Shown here piece after piece: positions 33,755-42,349 of a stretch of 64,000 nt of DNA. A program made the position numbers and the translations under genes. The DNA lies in assembly GCF_000721705.1 (NCBI RefSeq), contig NZ_JOJL01000002.1:186001-250000 (forward strand), written 5' to 3'. Source of the stretch: Actinoplanes subtropicus (GTDB taxonomy: Bacteria; Actinomycetota; Actinomycetes; Mycobacteriales; Micromonosporaceae). Every line of letters begins with the position of its first letter. Position 1 is the stretch's first letter. Below the pieces are notes generated by a model. That model was not told the DNA's origin. It was given only the letters and a program-made list of their open reading frames with translations, and did no database searches.

Positions 33755-34932
33755 CCACCGAGATGTCGGCCGCGCCCGGCCACGCTTCCGCCGCCGAGCA
33801 GGCGAGGGAGAGGGAAGACGACCTTCGGTACGTCGCGGAACGCGCCGCCGCGGCGGCGGCCGAGGTGGACCGGGAGGCACGGTTCCCGGCCGAGACGCTG
33901 GCCGCCCTCCGCGAGCGGAACCTGCTCAACGCCGTCGCGCCGGAAGACCTCGGCGGACCGGGGCTGACCCTCGCCGAGCTCGTCTCCGTCGCCGTGCGGC
34001 TCGGCCGCGCTTGCGGCGCGAGCGCAATGGTGTGGGCCATGCACCAGGTGCAGTTGGCCTGCTTGGTACGCCATCACCCGGCGTCGCCGATGCTCGAACC
34101 CGTCCTGCGCGGCCAGTGGCTGATCGCCTCGGTGACGAGCGAACCCAAGTCCGGTGGCGATCTGCGCCAGAGCCACGCCGGCGTCCAGGCCGACGCCGCC
34201 GGGGATCGCGAGCGGACCCTGGTCAAGCGGGGCAGCACCGTCTCGTACGGGGCGTACGCGGAGGCGTTCCTGGTGACCGCCCGGGCCGCCCCGGACGCCG
34301 ACCCGGGCAACCAGGTCGCGGTGCTGGTCAGTCGGCCTCAGGTGCGGCTCGAGAAGGTCGGCGACTGGAACACCCTGGGCATGCGCGGCACCTGCAGCCC
34401 GGCGTTCGACCTCGCCGCCGCCTTCGATCGGGACCAGGTCTTCCCCGTCCCGTTCCGGGAGGTGGCGGCCCGCACGATGGTTCCGCTGTCCCATCTGCTC
34501 TGGGCGGGAGTATGGGTGGGCCTGGCCACCGAGGCGGTCGACCGGGCGGTCTGCTGCACACGCCGGCGGAGCCGCGACGCGACCATCGTCGACGACCCGG
34601 CGCTCGCCCGCGCGCACATCCGGCTGGCCGGCATCCGGGCCCAGCTCGATGCTGCGGTCCAGGCGCTCGAGCCGGTCCTGCGCTCCGGCAAGGAGCCCAC
34701 CCTGTCTCGTTCGGTGGAGCTGAACGCGCTCAAGGTAGCGGCGTCCGAGGGCGCCGTCGACGTCGCGCGGATGGCTCTGGGCGTCTGCGGGATGGCCGGC
34801 TTCACCGAGGACGGTCCCTACTCGGTGGCTCGGATTCTGCGGGACGCCTGCTCGGCGCCCCTGATGATCGGGAACGGGCGGCTGCTGTCGGCCAACTCGA
34901 GAATGCTCCTGCTGTCCGGGGGTGAACGGTGA
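33751..34932 (+). CDS. Acyl-CoA-dehydrogenase-like flavoprotein acting on a carrier-bound amino acid
   Basis: The 393-residue protein follows the acyl-CoA dehydrogenase plan: a helical N-domain with FPAETLAALRERNLLNAVAP and EDLGGPGLTLAELV, a beta domain with ASVTSEPKSGGDLRQ and WNTLGMRGTCS, and a C-terminal four-helix domain ending VARILRDACSAPLMIGNGR. In other pathways, such enzymes oxidise proline on a carrier to pyrrole, or install alpha,beta-unsaturation. Here the carrier protein lies one gene before and the aminoacyl:carrier ligase one after, all with overlapping stops and starts, so an aminoacyl-S-ACP substrate is likely. The actual amino acid is unknown. Confidence 0.85.
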   Translation: MTTEMSAAPGHASAAEQAREREDDLRYVAERAAAAAAEVDREARFPAETLAALRERNLLNAVAPEDLGGPGLTLAELVSVAVRLGRACGASAMVWAMHQVQLACLVRHHPASPMLEPVLRGQWLIASVTSEPKSGGDLRQSHAGVQADAAGDRERTLVKRGSTVSYGAYAEAFLVTARAAPDADPGNQVAVLVSRPQVRLEKVGDWNTLGMRGTCSPAFDLAAAFDRDQVFPVPFREVAARTMVPLSHLLWAGVWVGLATEAVDRAVCCTRRRSRDATIVDDPALARAHIRLAGIRAQLDAAVQALEPVLRSGKEPTLSRSVELNALKVAASEGAVDVARMALGVCGMAGFTEDGPYSVARILRDACSAPLMIGNGRLLSANSRMLLLSGGER

Positions 34933-35753
34933 CAGCCTCCGGAGCGCCGCTGACCTCCCGGACGGAAGGGCGTCTTCTCGACGGACTGCGCTTCGCCATC
35001 GACAACCGGTTCAGCGAACCTGGCAACGAACACTACGTCGCGCCGCCGGTCATCGCCGCCCGGACCATCGACCAGGTGGGCTACCGGGAGTCCTTCCCAC
35101 ACCTGCTGGGCAGCGTCTACGCGGCGCCCCGAGGCGGACCGGTCGCACCGAGCGACCTGGTGCTCACCCCAGCCGCCTGTCACCACCTCTATCCGCTGTA
35201 CTGCGGCGACTCCGTGTCCTCCGAGGTCCTCACCAGCGTGGAGGCGACCTGCTTCCGCGGCGAGGCCACCGCCGAGACCGGCCGGCTGCGGTCGTTCCGG
35301 ATGTACGAGGTGGTCTGCCTCGGCCGAGCCGCCGCGACGGACGCCTGGCGGGATCGCATGCTGGCCTCGGCCGCCGAGTTCCTGCGGCGGCTCGGGCTGG
35401 CCGTCGAGGTCGTCGCCGCGAACGATCCGTTCTTCGGCCGGACCGGCGGGCTGCTCGCCGCCAACCAGCGGTCGCAGCAGCTCAAGTGGGAGCTGGCGGT
35501 CGCCGTGTCGGACGGGATCACCCAGGCGGTCGCCTCGGCCAACTACCACAAGGATCATTTCGGCGAGGTCTTCGCGATCACCGACGCCGACGGGCGGGTG
35601 GCGCACAGCGCGTGCCTCGCGTTCGGACTGGACCGCGTCGTCCTGGCCCTGCGGCACCGGCACGGCGAGGACGTCACCGCATGGCCCGCGGACGTCCGGT
35701 CGCTGCTGTCGGTGGGTGAGAAGACACTCAGTCGGCAGTCGGTCCGTTCCTAG
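34929..35753 (+). CDS. Aminoacyl:carrier-protein ligase (class II seryl-tRNA synthetase-like)
   Basis: The 274-residue protein is a truncated class II synthetase without a tRNA-binding arm. Motif 2 is seen at about residues 104-128 (EATCFRGEATAETGRLRSF, with R110, E112 and E127), and motif 3 near 230-240 (AFGLDRVVLAL). The zinc-site pattern of this family is present: C84 in PAACHHLYPL, E127, and C229 in AHSACLAFG. These enzymes activate Gly, Ala or similar small amino acids and load them on a dedicated carrier protein, not on tRNA. It is the last gene of the operon, overlapping the flavoprotein gene. It ends 154 bp before the convergent ferredoxin gene. Confidence 0.88.
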   Translation: MTASGAPLTSRTEGRLLDGLRFAIDNRFSEPGNEHYVAPPVIAARTIDQVGYRESFPHLLGSVYAAPRGGPVAPSDLVLTPAACHHLYPLYCGDSVSSEVLTSVEATCFRGEATAETGRLRSFRMYEVVCLGRAAATDAWRDRMLASAAEFLRRLGLAVEVVAANDPFFGRTGGLLAANQRSQQLKWELAVAVSDGITQAVASANYHKDHFGEVFAITDADGRVAHSACLAFGLDRVVLALRHRHGEDVTAWPADVRSLLSVGEKTLSRQSVRS

Positions 35754-35907
35754 CTGCACCAGCCTTCGGCCAGACCACCTGCCACTTTGAGGGCAAGGTC
35801 CGGCCTCACACCGAAGTCCGGCTACCGGCAAGGTCGGCAACGGCACCGTCAGGACGAATGCCGTCGGCCGGGGGAGCAGCGGATCCGGGGGTGGATGAGC
35901 CCCGCGG

Positions 35908-36102
35908 TCACTCCTCTACGGACAGCGCCTGGCTGGGGCAGACCAGGGCCGCCTCGCGGGCGGCTCGGTGCAGTTCCGGCGGTGGGTCGTCGTCCAGGAC
36001 GATCACGGTGCCGTCCTTTGGGGACTGGTCGAAGAGGTCGGGCTCGGTCAGGACGCACTGGCCGGCGCCGACGCAGCGGGTGGTGTCCGCGACGATCTTC
36101 AT
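35908..36102 (-). CDS. Ferredoxin (3Fe-4S type)
   Basis: The 64-residue protein has the cluster pattern TRCVGAGQCVLTEP and a distant VCPSQAL, as in P450-linked [3Fe-4S] ferredoxins, where the usual second Cys is replaced by Ala or Gly. It starts at ATG 36102; a GTG at 36111 overlapping the P450 stop is possible. It is read directly after the P450 gene and should pass electrons to it. Confidence 0.92.
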   Translation of the reverse strand: MKIVADTTRCVGAGQCVLTEPDLFDQSPKDGTVIVLDDDPPPELHRAAREAALVCPSQALSVEE

Positions 36103-36107
36103 GGTGG

Positions 36108-37325
36108 TCACCAGGCCACCGGCAGCTGGTACAGGCCGAAGATCGACGCGTCGCTCTTGATCGGCAGGTCGGCGACGCCGGCGGCGAGCCGCAGCGTGGG
36201 CACCCGGCGTAGCAGCGCGTCGAAGACGACCCGGAGCTCGACGCGGGCCAGGTTCTGCCCGAGGCACTGGTGCGGGCCGAAACCGAAGGCCAGATGGTGG
36301 CGGGCCGGGCGCTCGACGTCGAAGGCATCCGGGTCGGGGAACACGTCGGGGTCGCGGTTGGCGACCAGGCCGAGCAGGAGCACGCCCTCGCCGGCCCGGA
36401 TGGTCACGTCGCCCACCGTGGTGTCGGCGGTGGCCAGCCGGGCCACCGCGCTGTCCGCGATGGTGAAGTAGCGCAGCATCTCCTCGACCGCCCCGGCCGT
36501 ACGCTCCGGATCGGCCCGCAGCTTCGCGTGCTGCTCCGGGTCGTCGAGGAGTTTGAGGGTGCCCAGCGAGATCATGTTGGCGGTCGTCTCGTGCCCGGCG
36601 ACCAGCAGCAGGAACCCGAGGGCGGCCAGCGAGCGGCGGTCGTACGCGCCCTCGGCCCGCCGCTGCCGGATCTGGCGGCCGAGCAGGTCGTCGGGCGGGT
36701 CCGCCTCCTTGGTGGCGATCAGGTCGGACATGTAGCCGCGGATCCGGTCGAAGGCCTCCCGGCGCTCCGGCATCGGGGTGTCCCGTTTGATCATCGCGGC
36801 CGTGTTGACCTGGAAGAACGGATGGTCGGCGTACGGCACGCCGAGCATCGCGCAGATCACCCGCGACGGCACCGGCAGCGACAGGGTCTCGACCAGGTCG
36901 GCCGGCTGCGGCCCGGCCAGGAGCTGGTCGATCTGCTCGTCGACGATCCGCTGGATCTCGGGGACCAGCGCGTTGATCCGGCGGACGGTGAACTCGCCGA
37001 GCACCGCGCGGCGGGCGGGGCCGTGCTCCGGCGGATCCATGGTGAGGATCGTGCGGTCCGCCTCGTCGAGCCGCTGCGGTTTCTGGCCGGCCGGCGCCTG
37101 GCTGGGGAAGTCCGGATGGGACCGGTCGGCGCTGAAGCTGGGGTCGTTGAGGACCTGGCGTACGTGCTCGTGCCGGCTCACCGCCCAGGCCCAGCCGCCG
37201 TCGGGCAGCCCGACCCGGGCGATCGGCTCGTCGCGGGCGAGCTCGCGGTACTCGGTGGGCGGGGTGTACGGACAGGTACGGATCACCGGGAACTGGCGCA
37301 GGTCGGACATCTCGCTGGTAGCCAT
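36108..37325 (-). CDS. Cytochrome P450
   Basis: The 405-residue enzyme has the I-helix AGHETTAN, the K-helix EEMLR and the haem loop FGFGPHQCLG with Cys354. This is a soluble class I bacterial P450, served by the ferredoxin gene 5 bases downstream. The start ATG has GAGGAG upstream; the longer reading from 37355 lacks support. It converges tail-to-tail with the biosynthetic operon and may tailor its product, but it could also belong to another pathway. No ferredoxin reductase is next to it. Confidence 0.95.
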   Translation of the reverse strand: MATSEMSDLRQFPVIRTCPYTPPTEYRELARDEPIARVGLPDGGWAWAVSRHEHVRQVLNDPSFSADRSHPDFPSQAPAGQKPQRLDEADRTILTMDPPEHGPARRAVLGEFTVRRINALVPEIQRIVDEQIDQLLAGPQPADLVETLSLPVPSRVICAMLGVPYADHPFFQVNTAAMIKRDTPMPERREAFDRIRGYMSDLIATKEADPPDDLLGRQIRQRRAEGAYDRRSLAALGFLLLVAGHETTANMISLGTLKLLDDPEQHAKLRADPERTAGAVEEMLRYFTIADSAVARLATADTTVGDVTIRAGEGVLLLGLVANRDPDVFPDPDAFDVERPARHHLAFGFGPHQCLGQNLARVELRVVFDALLRRVPTLRLAAGVADLPIKSDASIFGLYQLPVAW

Positions 37326-37486
37326 GGGACACTCCTCGGCCGGGCGCGGCAGCATGGAGGGTTTTCTTCCGGTTACTACTCGACAGTACCTTATGTCGTC
37401 CCGGCCGCGGCCGGTGTGACGTGGGTCATGGTCGATCGCCGCCCGGATCTCGCTCGACAGCGCGCGGCCGGTGCGGCAACGTCGGG

Positions 37487-38164
37487 GTGGTGGAGGATCT
37501 GGCGGGGCAGCCGATCGCGTGGACGCGCAGCGGTGACGGCGAGTTCCCCTACCTGGCGACGCACGGCGGCGCCCGGCTGACGATCCGGGTCAACGACTTC
37601 CCCGCCGAACCGCTCTACACCCTGCTGGTCGACGATCGTCCGGCGCTGGACCTGGAGGACTGGCCGGCGTGCTGGCAGCGACCCGCCGTCCCCGATGCCG
37701 TGCTGCATGTGGCCGCCGCCGAGCAGACCCGCCGGGGACGCGTCGACGCCCTCGTGCTCGCCGACTGGGCCCGGCGGCTGTGCGTGATCCCGGCCGGTCC
37801 CACCGCGACGATCCTGGCCGCGCTCGGCCTGACCGGGGCGCTCGCCGACGCCATCGGGTACCGGCTGCTGACCCCGCCGCCGGCCGGCACCGGCCGCGTC
37901 GAGGTCAGCGAGGAGGACGGGACGCTCACCGCCCTGCGGGTCACCCCGATGCCCGCCGGCCCCGGCCGGGACGAGCTGGACGAACTGCTCGGCGCCGGCC
38001 GGGACGGGGTGCGCATCCACTGGGACCAGCCGCGTCCGGTGCACTACGACGTGACCGTCGCGGCCGCCCCGTTCGGTTGCCAGGTCACCGCGTACTTCCC
38101 GATCGACGCCGTTCTCTCGGCCACCGTCCTGATGCAACGGCGGCCGGTCCGGCTCAGCTCGTGA
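37487..38164 (+). CDS. Hypothetical protein
   Basis: The 225-residue product begins at one of two adjacent GTG codons (37487 or 37490). No obvious ribosome site precedes either, so the mRNA may be nearly leaderless. The sequence alternates acidic and hydrophobic strands with no membrane span or signal peptide. I do not recognise a family. Codon bias is strong throughout, which supports real coding. Its end overlaps the end of the convergent hydrolase gene by 11 bases. Confidence 0.7.
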   Translation: MVEDLAGQPIAWTRSGDGEFPYLATHGGARLTIRVNDFPAEPLYTLLVDDRPALDLEDWPACWQRPAVPDAVLHVAAAEQTRRGRVDALVLADWARRLCVIPAGPTATILAALGLTGALADAIGYRLLTPPPAGTGRVEVSEEDGTLTALRVTPMPAGPGRDELDELLGAGRDGVRIHWDQPRPVHYDVTVAAAPFGCQVTAYFPIDAVLSATVLMQRRPVRLSS

Positions 38165-38990
38165 TCCGTCGCAGGATGCAGTCGGCCAGTTCCTCCGGGA
38201 CCTGTTCCGGGATCCAGTGCGAGACGCCGTCGAGCACCTTGAAGTCGTACGGGCCGGTCACCCACCGGCCGGTCAGTTCCGCGGCCCGGCGGCCGAGGGC
38301 GACGTCGCCCGTGCTCCAGACGTACGTCGTCGGGACGGTGATCGCGCCGGCCGCGCGGCCGGTCGAGACGTCAAGGGGCAGGGCGCGGTACCACCGGAGC
38401 GCGGCGGACAGGGCGCCCGGGTCGGCGGTGAGCCGTTCGACGTACGCCCTCGCCTCCCGCTCGTCCAGGCCGGAATGCTGGAGCAGGGCCACCGCGAGCC
38501 GCCCGCCCCGGGCGCGGAACGCGGCCTCGGGCAGCCACGGCAGCTGAAAGAACAGCACGTGCCAGGCCTGCAGGACCTGGGGGCTGCTCCGCATGGCGGT
38601 GACCAGCGCGCGGGGGTGCGGCGCGGAGACCGCGGTGAGCGTACGCAGGCGATCCGGCCTGGTGGCGGCGACCATCCAGGCGACCCCGCCACCCCAGTCG
38701 TGGCCCACCAGATGAACCCGGTCGGCGCCCGCGGCATCGATCAGGGCCACGACGTCGGCCACCAGCTCGTGGAGCCGGTAGGCCCGCCGGGACCTCGGCC
38801 GGGCCTGCGGAGCGTAGCCGCGCTGCTCGGGCGCGAGGACCCGGTAACCGGCCGCGACCAGCCGCCGGGAGACGCCGCTCCACGATCGCGCGCTCTGCGG
38901 GAAGCCGTGCAGGAGCACGACCGTCTCCGCGTCCGCCGGTCCCTCGTCCAGCACCGGGAATCGCATGCCGTCGCGCCCGAACGTCTCCAT
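38154..38990 (-). CDS. Alpha/beta hydrolase (epoxide hydrolase-like)
   Basis: The 278-residue enzyme has the oxyanion motif HGFPQS, the nucleophile elbow GHDWGG with Asp as nucleophile, and the late catalytic segment LDGVSHWIPEQVPEELAD containing the catalytic His. The Asp nucleophile indicates an epoxide hydrolase or haloalkane dehalogenase-like enzyme. It starts at ATG 38990 in a short gap of 10 bp after the kinase gene. No substrate can be inferred. Confidence 0.9.
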   Translation of the reverse strand: METFGRDGMRFPVLDEGPADAETVVLLHGFPQSARSWSGVSRRLVAAGYRVLAPEQRGYAPQARPRSRRAYRLHELVADVVALIDAAGADRVHLVGHDWGGGVAWMVAATRPDRLRTLTAVSAPHPRALVTAMRSSPQVLQAWHVLFFQLPWLPEAAFRARGGRLAVALLQHSGLDEREARAYVERLTADPGALSAALRWYRALPLDVSTGRAAGAITVPTTYVWSTGDVALGRRAAELTGRWVTGPYDFKVLDGVSHWIPEQVPEELADCILRRITS

Positions 38991-39000
38991 GAGACCGACG

Positions 39001-42000
39001 CTACGCCAGCTCCCAGTCGATCTCCCAGAGGCGGATGCCGCGGTCGTGGCTGCCGGACAGCAGGTACCGGCCGTCGCCGCTCCACGACACCGACCACACC
39101 GGATACGTGTGCCCGTCGACCGTGTGCAGGCAGCGGCCCGCCTCCAGGTCCCACAGCCGTACGGTGTTGTCGTGGCCCGCCGACGCGGCGAACCGGCCGT
39201 CGCCGCTGAGGGCCAGCTCGTTGACCGAGCCGGTGTGCCCTTCGAGGATGCTCAGGCACTCGCCGGTCGCCGCGTCCCACCGGCGGATCGTGCCGTCCTC
39301 GCCGCCGGAGACCACGGTCTCGCCGCCGGGGGTCAGGACGGCGGTGGCGACGGAGCCCCGATGGCCCGCGAACACCTGCAGGCACTCGCCGCCGGCCACG
39401 TCCCACAGGCGTACGTGCCCGTCGGCGCCCGCGGACACGATCTGCCGTTCGCCGGGTCCGAACCGGACGGACGTCACCCTCGTGCGGTGCCCTTCGAAGG
39501 CGCGTACCTGCTTGCCGATCTCGAGATCCCACAGCCGTACGGCGTTGTCGCCCCCGCCGGAGACCGCCAGCCGGCCCTCGCCGGCGAGGTGGACGCTGAG
39601 CACGGCGTAGTGGGTGTGCCCGCCGAAGGAGCGCCGCAGCTCGCCGGTGCGCGCGTCCCACACGTGCAGGCGCTTGCCGGCGGTCAGGCCGACGGTCGCG
39701 TCGGCGCTCAGCGACGCGGTCGAGGGCGAGTCGCCGGTGTCGTGCTCGAGGTACGCGCCGGTGCCGTCGGTGCGCCAGAGGCGGACGGCGTTGTCGCTGG
39801 CGGTCAGCGCGTGCGTCCCGTCGGCGTCGAGGCTGACGCCCCGGGTGATGCCGGCGGCGTCGGTCAGCGTGCGTACCGGCCAGACCGCGCGGATCCCGGC
39901 CCGGGTGGCGTGCCGGCCGAGGCGCCGCCAGGCGTCCAGGACGCGAGGTTCCCGTTCGTAGGCGGGCGTGGCCCGGGCCGTGCTGAGCAGGGTGTGCGCG
40001 GCCGGGTAGCGGCCGGCCGCGAGGTCCTGCTCGGCCTGGGCCAGCAGCGCGTCGACCTGGTTCCGCAGGCCGCTGAGCTCGACGTGGGTGCGGGGCCGGC
40101 ACAGCCGGTACGGGCTGGTGTGCGCCGCAGGCAGCCGCCACCACCGCAGGACGCCGCCGCGGTCGGCGGTGGCGGCGAACCGGCCGTCGCCGGTGAGCGC
40201 GACCGCCCAGACCTCGGCCTCGTGCCCGGTGTAGGTGCGCAGGCAGCGGCCGGTGGCGGTCTCCCACACCCGGAAGGTGTGGTACCGGCCCGCGGTGATC
40301 ATGCGGCGCCCGTCGGCGCTGATCGCGGCGGGCGCCGGGCGCAACGCCATCTGCACGTCGGCATGCGCCTCGACGGTGCGCAGCAGCCGGCCCGCCGGCA
40401 GGTCCCACAGGTGGGCGCCGGTCTTCCGGCTGGCGGCCAGGCCGAGCCGCCCGTCGGCGCTGACCCCGCCGTGGCCGATCCACTCGGGACCGGGCAGTAC
40501 CCGCAGGCAGGCGCCGGTCTCCAGGTCCCAGTGCCGGACGGTCCCGTCACCGGCGACCGACATCGCCTGCCGCCCGTCGGCACTGACGCCCACGACGGCC
40601 ACCCGCCCGGTGTGTCCGGTGAGGACCCGCAGGCAGCGGCCGTTGCCCGCGTCCCAGACCCGGACGGTCTCGCCGTCGTTGGTCAGCACCCGGCGGCCGT
40701 CGTGGGTGATCGCGACCCGGGTAACCGCGTCGGTGTGCCCGGCCAGGGTGAGCTCGCGCCGTCGCCGGCGCCAGCCGCCGCGCTCGAGGTCGCGGACGCG
40801 GACGGTGCCGTCGGCCCCGACCGAGACGGCCACCTTCGCGTCGGCGCTGACCGCGACCGCCAGCACCGCGTCTTCGTGCGCGGTCACGGCGTACCGCAAG
40901 CCTGGTTCTTCGTCGAAGTCCCAGACCCGGAGCAGGCCGGCGGCGTCACCGGTGACCGCGACGTGGCGGTCGGCGGACACGGCCACGCTCGTCACCGCCG
41001 TGCCGTGGTCGTCGAAGCCGGCCAGGGCGTCGCTGCCGACCATGGCACGTACCTCCGCCAGGGCGGCCGACACGTCGGGGTCGTCGCCGGCGTCTGCCAG
41101 CAGCGTCGAGGCCGCGGCCAGGTCGCCGCGTTCGAGGTGGACCTGGGCCATCAGGTAGCGGGCCGGCCACGGGTCGCCGAGCGTGGCGCGCACGGTGTCG
41201 AGGGAGGTGAGCAGGGCGGTGTCGGAGAGTTGCCCCTGCCGCCAGCGCAGCAGGCCGGCGTTGTAGGTCGCCTCGATGTGCTGCGGGTCGGCGGCGAGGG
41301 CCGCGGCGAACGCCTCCTCCGCCTCGGCGGTGCGGCCGAGGTCGAGCAGGGACAGGCCGCGGTTGGTCAGTTCGTCGGCCCGGAGTTCGGCCTGGCGGGG
41401 CGCGGCGCGCGGATACGGCCGGCCGAGCGTCTCCTGGTGGATCTGGGCGAGTTCGGCGGCGAGGTCGGCCATCCGCGCGGGGCGCTGCGCCGGGTCGTCC
41501 TGGAAGCAGCGGCCGAGCAGATCGGCGAGGGGGGCCGGGATCGGCGGCAGATGCGGCTGGGGCGGGCGGGCCAGGTGGTCGGCCAGGGCGGCGCCGGCCA
41601 TCGGCCCGAACGGCCAGGTGAGCCGGCCGGTGAACATCTCCAGGACGACGACCGCGAGGCTCCAGACGTCCGTACGCCGGGTCAGCTTCGCGCCGGCCAC
41701 CTGCTCCGGGGAGGCGTACGCGGGGGTCAGGCCGCCGGCCGTGGCGATCATCGTGACGGTGGCCGGGCTGGTCGGGGTGGCGGGCGCGGTCACCAGGGCG
41801 CCGGCGGCCCGGGCCAGGCCGAAGTCGGTGACCTTGGCCTGCCCGTCGGCGTCGAGCAGGATGTTGCCCGGCTTGACGTCCTGGTGGATGAGCCCGTTGG
41901 CGTGCGCGTGGTCGAGGCCCCAGCAGATCTGGATGGTCAGGTCGAGGATGCGGGCCAGCGCCGCGATCGGGTCGCCGCGGTAGAGCCGGCGGTCGTCGAT

Positions 42001-42312
42001 CCAGTCGCGCAGGCTGCCGCCCTCGAGATATTCGGCGAAGACGCGGGGGACGCCGTCGTCGACGCTGACGTAGTGGCAGGTACACACGTGCGGGTGGGTG
42101 CCGAGGCCGACCCAGGTTTCGGCCTCGGCCACGAACTGCTTCCGGAAGGTGGGCTCGCTCAGCACGCCGGGGCGCGGCACCTTGATGGCGAGGTCGGTGT
42201 TCCAGCGGCGGTGCCGCACCCGGTAGACCAGGCCCATCCCGCCGTTCTCGTGGACGGCCTTCACCTCGTACCGGCCGAGGACGACATCGCCGGGGCGCCA
42301 AACCGCAGACAT
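39001..42312 (-). CDS. Ser/Thr protein kinase with two WD40 propellers
   Basis: The 1103-residue protein starts at ATG 42312 (GTG 42339 is the alternative, 10 bases after the stop of the upstream gene). The kinase is intact: glycine loop ENGGMGLVYR, K44, H143-Q-D145 with N150, D163-F-G165 and the ASPE motif. TPR-like helices follow (residues about 290-430). The C-terminal half contains 14 WD40-like repeats, most ending in V-x-x-W-D-type strands, in two sets of seven separated by a spacer of about 90 residues. No membrane helix is visible. The propellers may bind a partner or hold a signalling platform. It may be in one transcript with the GT-C membrane gene upstream (10-37 bp gap). Confidence 0.92.
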   Translation of the reverse strand: MSAVWRPGDVVLGRYEVKAVHENGGMGLVYRVRHRRWNTDLAIKVPRPGVLSEPTFRKQFVAEAETWVGLGTHPHVCTCHYVSVDDGVPRVFAEYLEGGSLRDWIDDRRLYRGDPIAALARILDLTIQICWGLDHAHANGLIHQDVKPGNILLDADGQAKVTDFGLARAAGALVTAPATPTSPATVTMIATAGGLTPAYASPEQVAGAKLTRRTDVWSLAVVVLEMFTGRLTWPFGPMAGAALADHLARPPQPHLPPIPAPLADLLGRCFQDDPAQRPARMADLAAELAQIHQETLGRPYPRAAPRQAELRADELTNRGLSLLDLGRTAEAEEAFAAALAADPQHIEATYNAGLLRWRQGQLSDTALLTSLDTVRATLGDPWPARYLMAQVHLERGDLAAASTLLADAGDDPDVSAALAEVRAMVGSDALAGFDDHGTAVTSVAVSADRHVAVTGDAAGLLRVWDFDEEPGLRYAVTAHEDAVLAVAVSADAKVAVSVGADGTVRVRDLERGGWRRRRRELTLAGHTDAVTRVAITHDGRRVLTNDGETVRVWDAGNGRCLRVLTGHTGRVAVVGVSADGRQAMSVAGDGTVRHWDLETGACLRVLPGPEWIGHGGVSADGRLGLAASRKTGAHLWDLPAGRLLRTVEAHADVQMALRPAPAAISADGRRMITAGRYHTFRVWETATGRCLRTYTGHEAEVWAVALTGDGRFAATADRGGVLRWWRLPAAHTSPYRLCRPRTHVELSGLRNQVDALLAQAEQDLAAGRYPAAHTLLSTARATPAYEREPRVLDAWRRLGRHATRAGIRAVWPVRTLTDAAGITRGVSLDADGTHALTASDNAVRLWRTDGTGAYLEHDTGDSPSTASLSADATVGLTAGKRLHVWDARTGELRRSFGGHTHYAVLSVHLAGEGRLAVSGGGDNAVRLWDLEIGKQVRAFEGHRTRVTSVRFGPGERQIVSAGADGHVRLWDVAGGECLQVFAGHRGSVATAVLTPGGETVVSGGEDGTIRRWDAATGECLSILEGHTGSVNELALSGDGRFAASAGHDNTVRLWDLEAGRCLHTVDGHTYPVWSVSWSGDGRYLLSGSHDRGIRLWEIDWELA

Positions 42313-42349
42313 GACGGGACTGTAACGGCCGGTCGCCACCGGACCGCGG

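Noticed and set aside
35754..35907. Terminator expected between the convergent operon end and ferredoxin gene
   Set aside because: No stem comparable to the ones at 20278 or 58937 is visible; only short weak pairings were found.
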